The notes: generated by a model from the letters alone, not told the origin. A stretch of DNA of 64,000 bases from Cladocopium goreaui (GCA_947184155.2 CAMXCT020002646.1:345558-409557), one strand, 5' to 3'; counted from the first letter of the stretch, positions 31,286-41,727 are shown. Made by a program: numbers and translations.

Positions 31286-31499
31286 TTTATTTGACTCCCA
31301 ACTGGGATCCATCGTTGGAGCATTCTCAACTTGGACTTTTCTGGAAATTTCAGGAAAATCTCTGGAAATTGGAAATGTTGGAATATGTTGGCATGAAATC
31401 TTCCAGTGTGCCGTTGAATCCAATACATACCGTAATAATCCGTAATATACCTCCAAGTTGTGGGCAATCACAAAATGCTGATGTATTAAATGTATCTTC

Positions 31500-31640
31500 C
31501 CGGTGCGGGAAGCCATGGGAAGCCATTCGCACCTCTTTGGTGTTGTCCTCTTTCAAGCAGCCCTCGAGGATCTCCTTTCTGTACACAGTTCTGACCCCAG
31601 GAAAAGAGGGCGAGTCCATCTCCTGCCAGGGCGTACAACG
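31500..31640 (-). CDS. Candidate exon, unknown protein
   Basis: The minus-strand frame CTPWQEMDSPSFPGVRTVYR, then KEILEGCLKEDNTKEVRMAS. Same orientation as, and close upstream of, the candidate at 31165. No domain named; borders uncertain. Confidence 0.45.
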
Positions 31641-31683
31641 GACAAGGTAAAGCGACAATAAAACTCCTGGATGCCTCAAACGT

Positions 31684-31790
31684 TTACATAGCGAACTCGA
31701 AAGTCCCCAATTTTAATAGGTAAATCATGGTAAATCAACTATTTCTATGGATATAAATGGCAATTTTCAATAGCTAATCCAGATGGGGGG
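31684..31790. repeat. Decayed family 1 element
   Basis: Core blocks (CCCCAATTTTAATAGGTAAA, CAATTTTCAATAGC) without intact termini. Confidence 0.5.
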
Positions 31791-31799
31791 GCCCTCTCT

Positions 31800-31948
31800 C
31801 AAAAAATGTGCCCAGCTTCGGTGGATTTCATTTCATCTCCATGCTGAATCGCAAGTTCTTGGAGCGAACACCGCGACCCGTCCTCTTCGTAGACTTCTTT
31901 GTGTTCAAAAATCAGATGTGCACCATCCGCGCTCATGCCCAGGAGGTC
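31800..31948 (-). CDS. Candidate exon, unknown protein
   Basis: The minus-strand frame DLLGMSADGAHLIFEHKEVY, then EEDGSRCSLQELAIQHGDEM is clearly coding-like. The VYEEDGSRCSLQELA segment loosely recalls a motif of BUB1-type checkpoint proteins, but this is too short to assign. Likely an exon of the same gene as its neighbours. Confidence 0.45.
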
Positions 31949-32239
31949 CTTTGATCAGAAGTGTCAATCGTTTCACCATATCGCTATTGGCTTAAACTTA
32001 TCGAAGTCATTGCTGCGACAATCATTTTGAGTGATTTTGAGTGGGATTTGTTGAGTGGTAAATGGGGATTGTCACTGCATACTTTCCGTGTGGAGACTGC
32101 AACCCAAGACTCGGACATACTCGGACGATATCCAGCAAAAGCATCTAACTGCGACCGCATTCTTGAGGTTCCATATTAAATCTAGGGGGGGTATCTACCC
32201 TTAGAATTAGATTAATTAGATTGATTAGAGTTAGACATC

Positions 32240-32389
32240 CTGAAAATTGTAAAGCTCCAAGACTGCAACCAGACCCAAAGCAGTGTAAGGAAATCCACAT
32301 GGAACTGCCACAGCAAACGGAGACGTGCCATGGGGCTCCTTCATAATGCGAATCGCTGTCTCCTGCAGTACACCATCCAAGTCAACCCA
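32240..32389 (-). CDS. Candidate exon, unknown protein
   Basis: The minus-strand frame DLDGVLQETAIRIMKEPHGT, then SPFAVAVPCGFPYTALGLVA and VLELYNFQ. A different frame immediately upstream (32400-32465; LIRDRISQALKTKEPINGRG) is equally coding-like, which suggests a small frameshift or a separate exon. A small-molecule-binding or transport fold is possible but not identified. Confidence 0.5.
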
Positions 32390-32493
32390 ATCTCACGACC
32401 GCGCCCGTTGATGGGTTCCTTTGTCTTCAATGCTTGTGAAATTCTGTCACGGATGAGCCTAACGATGAAAACCCAGGAGCAAATTGGCAGTGT

Positions 32494-32592
32494 GTCAAAA
32501 CCTTGTACCCCTGGTGAACATCAAAATAGCTGGTAAATGGATGTTCATCCCATTAAAATGGTATTAATAGGTATTGATCCATAGCCATATGA
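32494..32592. repeat. Family 6 inverted-repeat element
   Basis: GTCAAAACCTTGTACCCCTGGTGAAC ... TGGATGTTCATCCCATTAAA ... related to 59098-59195 (in reverse) and to a fragment at 53765-53830. Confidence 0.55.
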
Positions 32593-32609
32593 CCAAATGG
32601 ATGACATAA

Positions 32610-32745
32610 AAACCAGCGAAACTTGGCAGAGGCCTGGCTGTTCTCATGCGGACATTTCTTGCTCCCTGGCAGTCGAGATGCACTTCTCCTGTGGGAAACT
32701 CAAATCCCCCGAAGCTCCAGGTCGACGAAATAGGTTAATCTGCAG
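32610..32745 (-). CDS. Possible exon, unknown protein
   Basis: The minus-strand frame GGFEFPTGEVHLDCQGARNV, then RMRTARPLPSFAG. Coding-like, but another frame on each strand is also open. Confidence 0.3.
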
Positions 32746-32949
32746 GAAAAAAGGGAAACCATGGTTAGTTTTTACATGTGTTACTCCCAAATTTGTTGGA
32801 AGGTCCTATAATAATCGTATAGATTGTTCCTTAAACCAATTCTGAAATCCACCATGATGAAATGAATTTGAGTATGGCAACCTAAAGTGGGGGAGAACCC
32901 ACATCAAAACTCACCACGTTTAGCGCCAAGGTTTAGGTGCCAATGATTT

Positions 32950-33096
32950 TCTGATTCACCAAGTTGTCAGTCTTGTCGAATTCCTGCCTTCTGCCGTCTG
33001 GGTACTTTTCTGCAACTTCAATAAGCAGTCGATCCTGAGACAAATCGCAGACCACCCGCCACTTCTGCGAGTCTCTTGACAGAGCTTCTGCATGTG
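32950..33096 (-). CDS. Candidate exon with a good splice acceptor, unknown protein
   Basis: On the minus strand a TTTCTTCTCAG acceptor at 33097-33107 is followed by a frame reading HAEALSRDSQKWRVVCDLSQ, then DRLLIEVAEKYPDGRRQEFD and KTDNLVNQ. This is the most convincing of the unassigned exons here: charged, helical, without low complexity. The 3' border may be AACTTG|GTGAAT at about 32957. Family not recognised. Confidence 0.55.
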
Positions 33097-33204
33097 CTGA
33101 GAAGAAACGCAGCTCTCAGCATCACGACAAGGAGCAACAAAGGCATCAATACATATCAATACTGTATCAGTACAGCACGAGATAGCGAACGGTAGCCGTC
33201 ATTT

Positions 33205-33600
33205 CTGCCCATCAGCGCCTTTTTGTGGGACGAGTAGAGTCTCAGCAAAACCACGTCGACCACGCGAACCTCGGAACACCGACGCGGCACGAGTCATCTG
33301 AGTTGATTTCAGCTTGGCGCGGGTACTGGCAACAGCACAGTCGCACACACATTCCCTGCTCGATAAAGTTGCTGTAATCCCCGAATTCTGGGTAAATTAT
33401 CATATTTCACTAACCTGAATTAAATTAGGCCATAAAAGGGGATGATTCCGAAATAAACCATGATTTTTTTAGGGCTCGGGAGAACAGGGTTTGGACGATT
33501 CCCAGGATTCCCCACCAACTTTTTGTGAGTGGTGGCGTCCAACATGAGCCTTGCTGAGCCATTCTGAACCTGCAGCTGCGTATATCGATCGACTCGCTCG
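33205..33600 (-). CDS. Two further candidate exons, frame unresolved
   Basis: 33480-33600 reads ADERVDRYTQLQVQNGSARL, then MLDATTHKKLVGNPG on the minus strand. 33205-33370 has two plausible frames (one with RRCSEVRVVDVVLLRLYSSH, one with STRAKLKSTQMTRAASVFRG). Between them lies a family 5 element whose ATTTACCCAG end, read on the minus strand, would be the acceptor of the second exon. Confidence 0.35.
33386..33482. repeat. Family 5 element lying between two candidate exons
   Basis: TTCTGGGTAAATTATCATAT ... AACCATGATTTTTTTAGGGC. The other end is diverged: on the minus strand ATCCTGG|GAATCG stands where full copies have ATCTGG|GTAAAT. Confidence 0.6.
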
Positions 33601-33974
33601 TCGGCTCCCAAGTGGGGTCACATGGCGAACTAAATGACGTACGTATATGCTTATATAATCTTATATATGGATATACCATACCCTCCAAATAGCCACTTAT
33701 ATAAGAGGAAACATATATCATTAGATGTAGCTAAATACCTTCAGAAAGAACTCATTGCAACTTCAGACCCCAAAAGTTATGAGTCATGATGAGACCTATC
33801 CCGACGCCTCCGATGCGAGCTCCTCCAAAGTCTTGGCCTCGTTGGTAGTGGTCAATGATGGTCACTGGTTACCGGATAGACTCCAGGAAATATACAAAAA
33901 CGCCTATGGAAATCCATGGTTTTAGTCTTGGAAAGATGATCTTTTTTCATGACTTTGATGACTTTCACGGTGAA

Positions 33975-34165
33975 GTTTTATGAAGTTTTCATATCTAGGT
34001 TGGTTTACTGGAGGCTCATTGTTGATCTCAACCACTAATGGCAAATTCTGCTGAGTGTGGCAACTTCCCAAGCCACAACTTCCATTAGAACATACGTTTG
34101 AAGTTGCTTTTGCACTCTGAATTCCTTGCCCAATTTGGATTTGCTTGAGAAAACCATTAAATATC
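33975..34165 (-). CDS. Possible exon, unknown protein
   Basis: The minus-strand frame FLKQIQIGQGIQSAKATSNV, then CSNGSCGLGSCHTQQNLPLV is coding-like, but lacks clear borders and a known domain. Confidence 0.25.
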
Positions 34166-34426
34166 ATACATGTTCATACATGTTCATGTATATCTCATAG
34201 TCAACTCACTTGATCCTGGAAGAACTAGTATTAAGTAGAGGGATGATCGAAAAAAACAATCAGGAGCAAATCAGCACGAATCGCATGGTACAAAAGGTAT
34301 CATTGGTCCGCCCTCAGCCCTTCAGCCGTCTGATACTGACCTCGCAAATGCCAAATTTGGCAATGTCGATGTCATAATCCTTCAGAAACACGCAGAAAGG
34401 GTGCCTGAAAATTGGGTACCCTCTGG

Positions 34427-34521
34427 TAAACTCACATAGTTAAGGAAAATCAACAATTTTAACAGGTAAATCAACTATAAATGAGCCATGTTCAATAGCT
34501 ATGTTAAGTTACCCGAGGTTA
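34427..34521. repeat. Family 1 inverted-repeat element
   Basis: TACCCTCTGGTAAACTCACA and GCTATGTTAAGTTACCCGAGG termini. A family 2-like start GTGCCTGAAAATTG lies immediately upstream at 34411. Confidence 0.8.
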
Positions 34522-34819
34522 TACAGTACCTTTTTTCGGCATGTTTTCTTGTGAACATTAAACCATTACATGTTTGGAGAAGCGTGCCTATTCTCAAGCA
34601 AAGCCAGGGAAGCGAAGTCTAAAATCTGATCTGGTGTCATTTTCATGTGGGACTAAACCAACCGTTTTACAGGGATACAATCCGGGACATTTGATGGGGA
34701 TGTAACCAAGATTATGCGGCTATATGGGTAAGAGGAGTGTAAAATCTGAGGTGGCGTGATCGTTGTAAAAGCAACCACGGGATATGATTGGGATACAACA
34801 TGATACACCTATATAATAC

Positions 34820-34931
34820 CTGGTTGGTGGTTTCAACCCCTCTGAAAAATATGAGTTCGTCAGTTGGGATTATGACATTCCCAATATATGGGAAGTCATT
34901 CAAAATTCCATGGTTCCAAACCACCAACCAG
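34820..34931. repeat. Family 4 inverted-repeat element, intact
   Basis: CTGGTTGGTGGTTTCAACCC ... CCATGGTTCCAAACCACCAACCAG, with internal TCGTCAGTTGGGATTATGAC. Confidence 0.9.
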
Positions 34932-35345
34932 TGATACTCTATACTTGTGGCAATTCCATGGGAGGATCCATGGTGATCCATCAGATTTTGGGGCCGGGTA
35001 GCCGAAGACCGAATGGTCCATTCTGCTTTCGCATCGTTCGAATCGGGCGAAAACATCCCACGATATCCCACTGCTGTGATGATGATCCCCCATCTAATCC
35101 ATTCTATAATCCTATATAATTTTCTGTATATTAGTAGTATAAGCTCCGGAAAAATAATCCACCAGGCAACCAGCCTTAGTTATCTGGTGGAAATCCCCCA
35201 TATTTCTGGAGTATATCAGTATATCCCATAAATATCCATAAATGGCAACAAATCATCTACCGTGGTTCTCTTCGTATTCCGTCCTGCAGCATCTTTCCCA
35301 CAATGTGCGGAGACCTGACCAACGCCCGGGATTCACTTGGACCGG

Positions 35346-35437
35346 CCTGGTAATGACTAACATAGCTATAGAAAATCACCATTTTTAATAGGTAAACCAT
35401 CTATTTCTATGGGCCATGTTCCATTACCAAGAGGTAG
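35346..35437. repeat. Family 1 element
   Basis: CCTGGTAATGACTAACATAG ... CATGTTCCATTACCAAGAGG, a slightly eroded copy. Confidence 0.7.
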
Positions 35438-35597
35438 ATTCAACCAACCCTATCACCTGATGGTCGACAAATGGTGATTTACCCAACATTGGGGATCTAA
35501 AATCAAGAACAATGCGAATAAAATGGGGAAAATTGTCCATTTCAGTATATTACAGAATTACCCCCAGGAAAGTGACCCCCAAAAAAAAATTTGGACT

Positions 35598-35716
35598 TAC
35601 CATCTGGTTATTTAACAGTTTGCTATGGAAAATCAGCATTTTCAAGTTCGGTAAACCATCTATTTCTATGGGCCATCTATTTCCCATGGCAAACTGTTAG
35701 TCATAACCAGAGGGTA
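35598..35716. repeat. Family 1 inverted-repeat element
   Basis: TACCATCTGGTTATTTAACAG and CTGTTAGTCATAACCAGAGGGTA termini. Confidence 0.85.
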
Positions 35717-35760
35717 AGGACAATCTCGACCACCAACGTTGACACCTTATAATCAACCAG

Positions 35761-35897
35761 TACCCTCTGGGAATTTAACAGTTTGCGAACTTGAAAATGG
35801 CCCAGTCGAAATCGTTGATTTTCCCATTGTAGCTATTTTCCCATTTTAGCTATGGTGGATCTTTCCAGTTCGTTATGTTAGTTTGCCAGGCCGAGTA
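35761..35897. repeat. Family 1 inverted-repeat element (CCGAGTA variant)
   Basis: TACCCTCTGGGAATTTAACAG ... TTAGTTTGCCAGGCCGAGTA, with the GGCCCAGTCGAAAT interior. Confidence 0.8.
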
Positions 35898-35936
35898 TAT
35901 ATGGGATAATAGTATAATATATATATATATATATAT

Positions 35937-35985
35937 GCTGCTTGGTGGTTTGGAACCATGGAATTTTGAATGACTTTCCATCATA
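35937..35985. repeat. Family 4 half copy
   Basis: GCTGCTTGGTGGTTTGGAACCATGG resembles one half of family 4 in inverted orientation. Confidence 0.5.
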
Positions 35986-36375
35986 GATAGGGTATATGGG
36001 GTTTTCCATAAGGTTTGTTTACCAATGTGGGGTCAGCGACCTGCGAAAACCTCATATCTGGTCATCCCATCCGGAAAAAAACCATCCAACTGTGGACCCC
36101 CAAGTGATGGGTAACTCAGAATCCAACTTTTCACCATGTTACATATGGAAATAGATGAAATATGTTGAAATGTTCATATCCCAATTTTGGGGAAATATCT
36201 TTAAAAAAAAACTTCAAACAAACTGCCGCCAGTTTTCGGTCATAGTCACAAGGACAAGAACTCACACACCCATACACCATCTGACTCACAGTGCCCACAA
36301 AGTACAAATCACTGCGAAAACTACAGCGAAAGTTTTTGCCTTTAAATTTAGAATATCAAAAGTGTGTGCGCGCGT

Positions 36376-36928
36376 GTGTGTGTGTGTACCATCTGAACAG
36401 ATGTAAAACTTCTGATTGGTTTTCACTAATTTGCAGGGGGGTGCAGAGCACAGTGGAGACTGCACCCAACGAAGCTATCCACTTGTGCTGGAAGCAGAGT
36501 CTGATCAACTCTGTGTACCTGCAAAATTTGGTTTCAACTGTTGATCAAGCTGTTACACTGCGTTGTTTCGAATCTACACGGTTGCCACAATCTGTATTGC
36601 ATGCATCAGAACCTTCCTCAGATTTTCGCCGAAACCATATCGCCGACAGTATTATGTTTTTTGACTTATTTTCGCCGAGACCCTGTCGCCGACGAACTAT
36701 GGGTTATTTTGGGAAACAATCGCCGAAACATTATTTTGGATTTCCACATGCTGGTCAAAACTCTATGGAATCTGGTTATGACTACGTTTGACAATTTCGG
36801 ATGCCCTACATCGTTTGCGAGAAGTACCTCATGTGGCTCTTTTATTCATCTAATAATCTAGGCTGGTTTGCATGTTTCAGGATTCAGTTCCTGCCGGATC
36901 ATATAATGATCCATTCTTGTCTAGTGTG
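36376..36928 (+). repeat. Left direct terminal repeat (553 bp)
   Basis: (GT)n, then a small hairpin ACCATCTGAACAGATGT, a TTTGCAG acceptor-like site, and in its second half five TCGCCGA heptamers within about 110 bp. It ends TTCTTGTCTAGTGTG. The 131-codon open frame inside is present in both copies, but I do not regard it as a gene. Confidence 0.9.
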
Positions 36929-37460
36929 ATTTCCATGGTGGCTCCGACATGGTGCCATGGAGCCATTGGAGGCAACCCTCTTCAGGGTGAGTGTTGACAG
37001 ACTTGAATTCTGAATTTACACTTTTCAACTCAGTAATTCATTTAAGTAAAGTGCAACAGCCAGCCTTTCGGTTATTCGCCTTTTGTGATGTCCCGCCGCT
37101 CCTATTGTCCCAGGGACCCCAGTGCTGCGTTCTTTCAAGGGAAGCCATTCCGAATGTTCTGAAACCTCCGTTTTTTGCAGCTGCTTTGCAACACCGTTGC
37201 ATCAAATCATGACAGAGAAATCAGGCAGGCACACGACTTTCAGGTGTGGTGATCCTTTCTTTTGATGGTTGTCTGGTGAGGTGAAACATATTGTGCACCT
37301 AATTCGTTGGAACTTGAAAGCTGTTTTATGCCATTGCGGCACGACTTGACCACGGTCCCGGTGCAGGGAATAATTGCACGATTTTGTAGGTAGTTAGGGA
37401 CTGAATCCTGTATGTGAAACTTTTTACAATTGTCCACTTTTGTTTTGACCTACTGAAGCG
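36929..37460 (+). other. Leader between left repeat and ORF1
   Basis: 532 nt with no long plus-strand frame. T-rich stretches (ACTTTTTACAATTG, CACTTTTGTTTTGACC) precede CTACTGAAG just before the ORF1 ATG, a possible trans-splice acceptor. Confidence 0.45.
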
Positions 37461-40079
37461 ATGCATCCGTGGAACACTCCAACATCATGGCCTGCTCCAC
37501 CACAGCCTTCGAACCCATCTTCGACGTGGCCGCAATCGACACCGAGTGCACATTTATTTGGACATCCCTCGGCTTTGCATCCTACATGGTCATCCTCCGC
37601 TTCGCTCATGCCGTCTACATCCGCCCCAACATCGTTGCCGTTCACCTCATTGACTTCGGCTCCTCATGCAGTACCAGGTCCACAACTTGTACCCACCATG
37701 CCTTCACCTTTGGCTCCTGAACCAACTATGGTACACACCGCTCCGTCGACTTTTCCATCTCCTATGGCACCTACCGCTCCACCCGCGTGGCCTTCCACTT
37801 CGGCTCCATCCCCTACATCGACTACACCACCTACATCGACTATGACACCGACTCCTTTGCCCAGTTCTCCATACCCACCTCACCACATTCAACCTCCATT
37901 ACAGATGGACGCATCGACGATCCCTCCAAATGAGCCTTCACCACGGCCCCCAGCAGTCAAAGCAGCTCCCAGGCATCGCTCTGACAAAAGACCGGATCGA
38001 CCGCGCAGACCAGCTCCGAAAACCCCTCCTCACGCTACACCATCGACACCTCAGACAGCACCGACTTCATCCGTTCCACCTGAACTTGCATCCCTGGGTT
38101 CCACCGCACAACAACTGGCCGAATCTGTTCGACTTATCCAAGCTCAGCAACTATTACTCATGGATTCTCAACGGGCACAAGAACAACGTCAACTCCTTCT
38201 TCAACAAGATGAACATCCACCGAATCCTACACCACAGATACCGCCACCTACACCTACACCACCACTGATCGCCACGCCTCCACCTGCACCAAAGGCCAGA
38301 CCCACCGAACCGGACGTTCAGGACCATCGCATTGTCCCAGCTCCAACCATCGCTCCTCCTCACCAACCACACGGTCCACCACCACCAACACGCCGACCAC
38401 GATCCCGAACTCCAAGATCACGTTCCCATCGACCTTCTGTACATTCCTATCGCCTTCGTCATTCTCCTCCACGTACAGAGCGACCTCGTTCTCCTCTCCC
38501 TCGTCATCGATCATCTACGAAACCCGACAAGAGCCGCAGAACACCATCTCCATACAGACGACGCTCACCACCACGACGCCGCTCTCCTGTGGTCCCTCGA
38601 CGTCACCGCTCCCATCCACGCCCACGCTCCGCGACACCACGTCACCGATCCCGAGGCCGTGAAGTCATACTTCGACCTGCTGCAAACCCATCCAATCCGA
38701 ACTACATTCCTACTCCTGATGCTGATGACACCTGGGGTACATGGAACGAAAGCCACTACAACGACGCCTACGACCACCACACTGCTCGACCCAATTCTCC
38801 TACTGATCCACCACCATCGGAACCACAAACCAACCCACCAACCCACACTTCAGCACCACTCGGCGCGGTGTCCTTCCGAGTTCCGGACGGCGACAGTGAA
38901 AATTCTGAGGTTGCTGATACCATTTCGCTCACCAAGTTTGACACGAATGACATCGACCTCGATGAAATGGTGGCGGCGGCCAATGACCCCCATAGAGTTC
39001 GATGCCTGACCGAGCTTGGCCCCGATCATGTTGTTCCTCTACGCCAATCATTGACCCCGGCTATCTTGCAGCTCTTCAACCAGTTTGTGGACGCGATGTT
39101 CGAACAGTTGGCTAAACCATACCGCACCGTCAACAACCATCGTATTTGGATCAAAGCCAGCCAAGCCACCGTCAGGAATATTGCCAGGGCCTTTGCACAA
39201 TCCGACTTACTGGACATCGAACTTGCAAAGCAAACACAAGCCTTCTATATTGAGCCAGAGAACTTGCTGACCATCACGGTTCCCACAGGATTGAAGAAGA
39301 AACCAATCTACCGTGGCGAACACATGGGCACCTACCTGATCTACCACAAGACAAGTTGGGAATCAGTTGCCAAAATTCTTGCTGAAGACTGCATCCGCCC
39401 GGCAACTTGGACAAAAAACGAAGCCGGTATACCGACCCAATACCCGTGTTACGGGTTCTTCGGAATGTCCTCTGAGATCGCAGACACCGACAACCTACCC
39501 GGCTATGCTGTCAGGATTTGTACCTCTCAGCTTTACAAAATAGGCAAAGGACAAAACCCATCAGGCCTGCTGGCCATATGCCGCTCACCCAAATGCATCC
39601 GTGCCCTAGCTGGAGGAAATGACCAAATCCAACGCTTGTGCAACCTTGCGGGCATCGCCAAGGGCAAAGACAATGCAACGGCTATGAACTCAAGCGCTGC
39701 ATCTATATGCTACGTCGCCTCCACTCACCAGGTTTTCCCGGGCTTGATCACACACCAGACTGCGGAGACCAATGCACCTTCGGAACCTCCTGATGATTCT
39801 GCACGTCCAGTACGACCTGACCCTTCTGCCGACGCCCCAGAACCTTCGGAGCCGGCCCCGGACGACTCTCACAATACACCGAGCCGCCGCGAGACTGCTA
39901 CCTCTGGCTCCCGGGACTATGCTCGCCGATCTTGGCATGACAATGCTGCTTGGGACAATTCCACCTACAGCCGCCGAGATCGCCGATCCTCATATTATGA
40001 CGACCATTCTCGCGACCAGCACCATGAAGGCCGACCTCGTTCTCGACATTCGACCCACCACTCCAAATCTCGTTGGTGA
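37461..40079 (+). CDS. ORF1: Pro/RS-rich protein with ADP-ribosyltransferase-like C-terminal region
   Basis: 872 residues. Residues 1-300 are Pro/Ser/Thr-rich and probably disordered. About 310-410 is an Arg/Ser domain (SRTPRSRSHRPS, RRRSPPRRRSPVV). About 500-770 is globular, and the tail is again RS-rich. In the globular part, LIYHKTSWESVAKILAEDCI (His629) resembles the first motif of PARP/KptA-type ADP-ribosyltransferases, CYGFFGMSSEIAD (Tyr664/Phe666) the second, and YVASTHQVFPGLI (Gln757) the region after the catalytic Glu. The usual Glu is not evident (Ser/Ile there). The fold assignment is my inference from motif spacing and order. It begins the ORF series, and its RS regions suggest RNA binding or a gag-like role. 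Composition differs sharply between the N-terminal and central parts. Confidence 0.7.
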   Translation: MHPWNTPTSWPAPPQPSNPSSTWPQSTPSAHLFGHPSALHPTWSSSASLMPSTSAPTSLPFTSLTSAPHAVPGPQLVPTMPSPLAPEPTMVHTAPSTFPSPMAPTAPPAWPSTSAPSPTSTTPPTSTMTPTPLPSSPYPPHHIQPPLQMDASTIPPNEPSPRPPAVKAAPRHRSDKRPDRPRRPAPKTPPHATPSTPQTAPTSSVPPELASLGSTAQQLAESVRLIQAQQLLLMDSQRAQEQRQLLLQQDEHPPNPTPQIPPPTPTPPLIATPPPAPKARPTEPDVQDHRIVPAPTIAPPHQPHGPPPPTRRPRSRTPRSRSHRPSVHSYRLRHSPPRTERPRSPLPRHRSSTKPDKSRRTPSPYRRRSPPRRRSPVVPRRHRSHPRPRSATPRHRSRGREVILRPAANPSNPNYIPTPDADDTWGTWNESHYNDAYDHHTARPNSPTDPPPSEPQTNPPTHTSAPLGAVSFRVPDGDSENSEVADTISLTKFDTNDIDLDEMVAAANDPHRVRCLTELGPDHVVPLRQSLTPAILQLFNQFVDAMFEQLAKPYRTVNNHRIWIKASQATVRNIARAFAQSDLLDIELAKQTQAFYIEPENLLTITVPTGLKKKPIYRGEHMGTYLIYHKTSWESVAKILAEDCIRPATWTKNEAGIPTQYPCYGFFGMSSEIADTDNLPGYAVRICTSQLYKIGKGQNPSGLLAICRSPKCIRALAGGNDQIQRLCNLAGIAKGKDNATAMNSSAASICYVASTHQVFPGLITHQTAETNAPSEPPDDSARPVRPDPSADAPEPSEPAPDDSHNTPSRRETATSGSRDYARRSWHDNAAWDNSTYSRRDRRSSYYDDHSRDQHHEGRPRSRHSTHHSKSRW

Positions 40080-40422
40080 ATTCTTTACCCTTGAGGAGTA
40101 CCAGAACAAGTATCGACTATTCTACGTCGGCGATCCAGTGAGCCTAGTGGCCCTGCCCGATTATTTTGGAGTAACAATGCTTCTCCCGACATTCGGTACT
40201 GCTGCCACTTCTTCCTCAAAAGGTTTGTGACTCGCTGCATGCTCATATTGTGGATCCTTGCGCAAGATTCGTTTTCACCTTATGTTTCACACACTGGAAC
40301 CTCGTATTATGTTTCACTTTTTCACTCGCACACTATCCTTGTCTCACCCTGACATTTCTCGCAGCTTTCATTCGGCAGTTCGAGCGCATTTTGACCTATT
40401 GTCTCGTGACCCTCTCTACCTC

Positions 40423-41727
40423 ATGGCGTCCCAGGACCTGATCTCCCAATACAGCGCGGATATGAATGGAATTCCTCCTTCCCAGCCGGATCGCTCGCGC
40501 ACACCACCTCGTCATCCACATGGTTGGCACCAAGCAGTACCGGCGTTCCGTGGCCCGATGCACTATGCCATGACGACCCATCGACCCTTTTGGAACCCAT
40601 CCGGAATACCGCCTCCACCGCCTACGTCTCCATCGTTCCCAACACGCCCACCATGGACTTCGCCTACGGCACCTTTTCCGCCCACGCCGCCTCCGAGCTC
40701 ACAGACACCCCCCAACAACGCCAGTTTTGCACCTCAACGTCACCCTTTTACACCGAGATCACCGAGACCTATGTCATCCCCAGGAGCAAGTTCTTCTGTC
40801 AACGAAGGATATACATGCAGACCAATTGAAATCCCACCAGTTGAGAATTGGAAACCTGATGTCGACTTCCACGACTCCAACAAGATCAATGGTTTGGACT
40901 TCCCTTCTAGAATCCGACAGAGCAGATTTTCAAGCTACAAGGACATTGAAGGGATGGATCCTTTACAAGTCCCACTCTGGAAGTTCTTGTACCAGGGCTT
41001 ACACAATACTTGGCTTCGCCGAGTTGCATACGGAAGAGAAACCTTCGTCCTTCCTTTTGACAACATAGGCACTACAGTATTTGTGGCCGAATTGGTATCA
41101 CAACTACGCACTCGCAATGTAGACTTGGACAAACTCGCTACATTCCGAGCTCGTTCAGCAGGCCAATGTCTCAACCAAAAGGAGGCCACCCAAAACATGG
41201 CCAAAGATGTTGCTCAACTTCTCCAATCTTGGCTCCCGACTCAACCTTCTGCTGACGTGGCCAGCCAACAACGCATTCTTGAACTGGAGGCAGAACTGGC
41301 CAAGGTCAAATCGGCCGCTACTACCTCACCAACTACTGCACCTCCGGGCTCCACTCCAGCCACGACACCGATTGGACGTGCACTTCAAGGACAACCTGCC
41401 GCGTCTACGACCTTTGAACCCTCAACTCTGCTTATTTCTCCGGGCTCCGTGAACACTTGGCTCGTTGACAACCAACCCACATCATTGTCGGACACTCAAT
41501 ACACCAAGTGGTTGAAAGCTTTGAAGCTACCACAGCCCAAACAGGACATCCTGGAGAAGAACTTGGAAAAGGTCAATGAATGGTGGCAAAACCAACCCGA
41601 TGATGCTTCGAAAACTATCCAACGCGCAAGCGTGGCTATGGGTATCGACCCTTGCAAACACAAGGGGGCCTCCACGGATGAAGTAGTCCTCAAGGTCATG
41701 ACGGTGGCGTTATTGATGCAATCCTGA
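40423..41727 (+). CDS. ORF2: unknown protein with Pro-rich N-terminus and coiled coil
   Basis: 434 residues from ATGGCG at 40423. The frame is open to 40258, but upstream codons lie in a T-rich spacer that ends CATTTCTCGCAG. The N-terminal ~130 residues are Pro/Ser-rich. A globular block follows (VPLWKFLYQGLHNTWLRRVA, TFVLPFDNIGTTVFVAELVS), then the coiled coil RILELEAELAKVK, a linker, and a C-terminal helical segment (YTKWLKALKLPQPKQDILEK, NLEKVNEWWQNQPDD). It ends 45 nt before the ORF3 ATG. Family unknown; an RNA-binding partner of the RT is plausible from position only. Confidence 0.7.
   Translation: MASQDLISQYSADMNGIPPSQPDRSRTPPRHPHGWHQAVPAFRGPMHYAMTTHRPFWNPSGIPPPPPTSPSFPTRPPWTSPTAPFPPTPPPSSQTPPNNASFAPQRHPFTPRSPRPMSSPGASSSVNEGYTCRPIEIPPVENWKPDVDFHDSNKINGLDFPSRIRQSRFSSYKDIEGMDPLQVPLWKFLYQGLHNTWLRRVAYGRETFVLPFDNIGTTVFVAELVSQLRTRNVDLDKLATFRARSAGQCLNQKEATQNMAKDVAQLLQSWLPTQPSADVASQQRILELEAELAKVKSAATTSPTTAPPGSTPATTPIGRALQGQPAASTTFEPSTLLISPGSVNTWLVDNQPTSLSDTQYTKWLKALKLPQPKQDILEKNLEKVNEWWQNQPDDASKTIQRASVAMGIDPCKHKGASTDEVVLKVMTVALLMQS

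Noticed and set aside
36291-36791. 166-codon frame in the left terminal repeat as a ninth ORF
   Set aside because: The frame starts in flanking DNA. The right copy has the same internal translation but a different N-terminus, so it is likely non-coding.
36376-36928. Hammerhead ribozyme in the terminal repeat
   Set aside because: I looked for CTGANGA plus GAAA core elements because Penelope pseudo-LTRs often have them and did not find a convincing arrangement.
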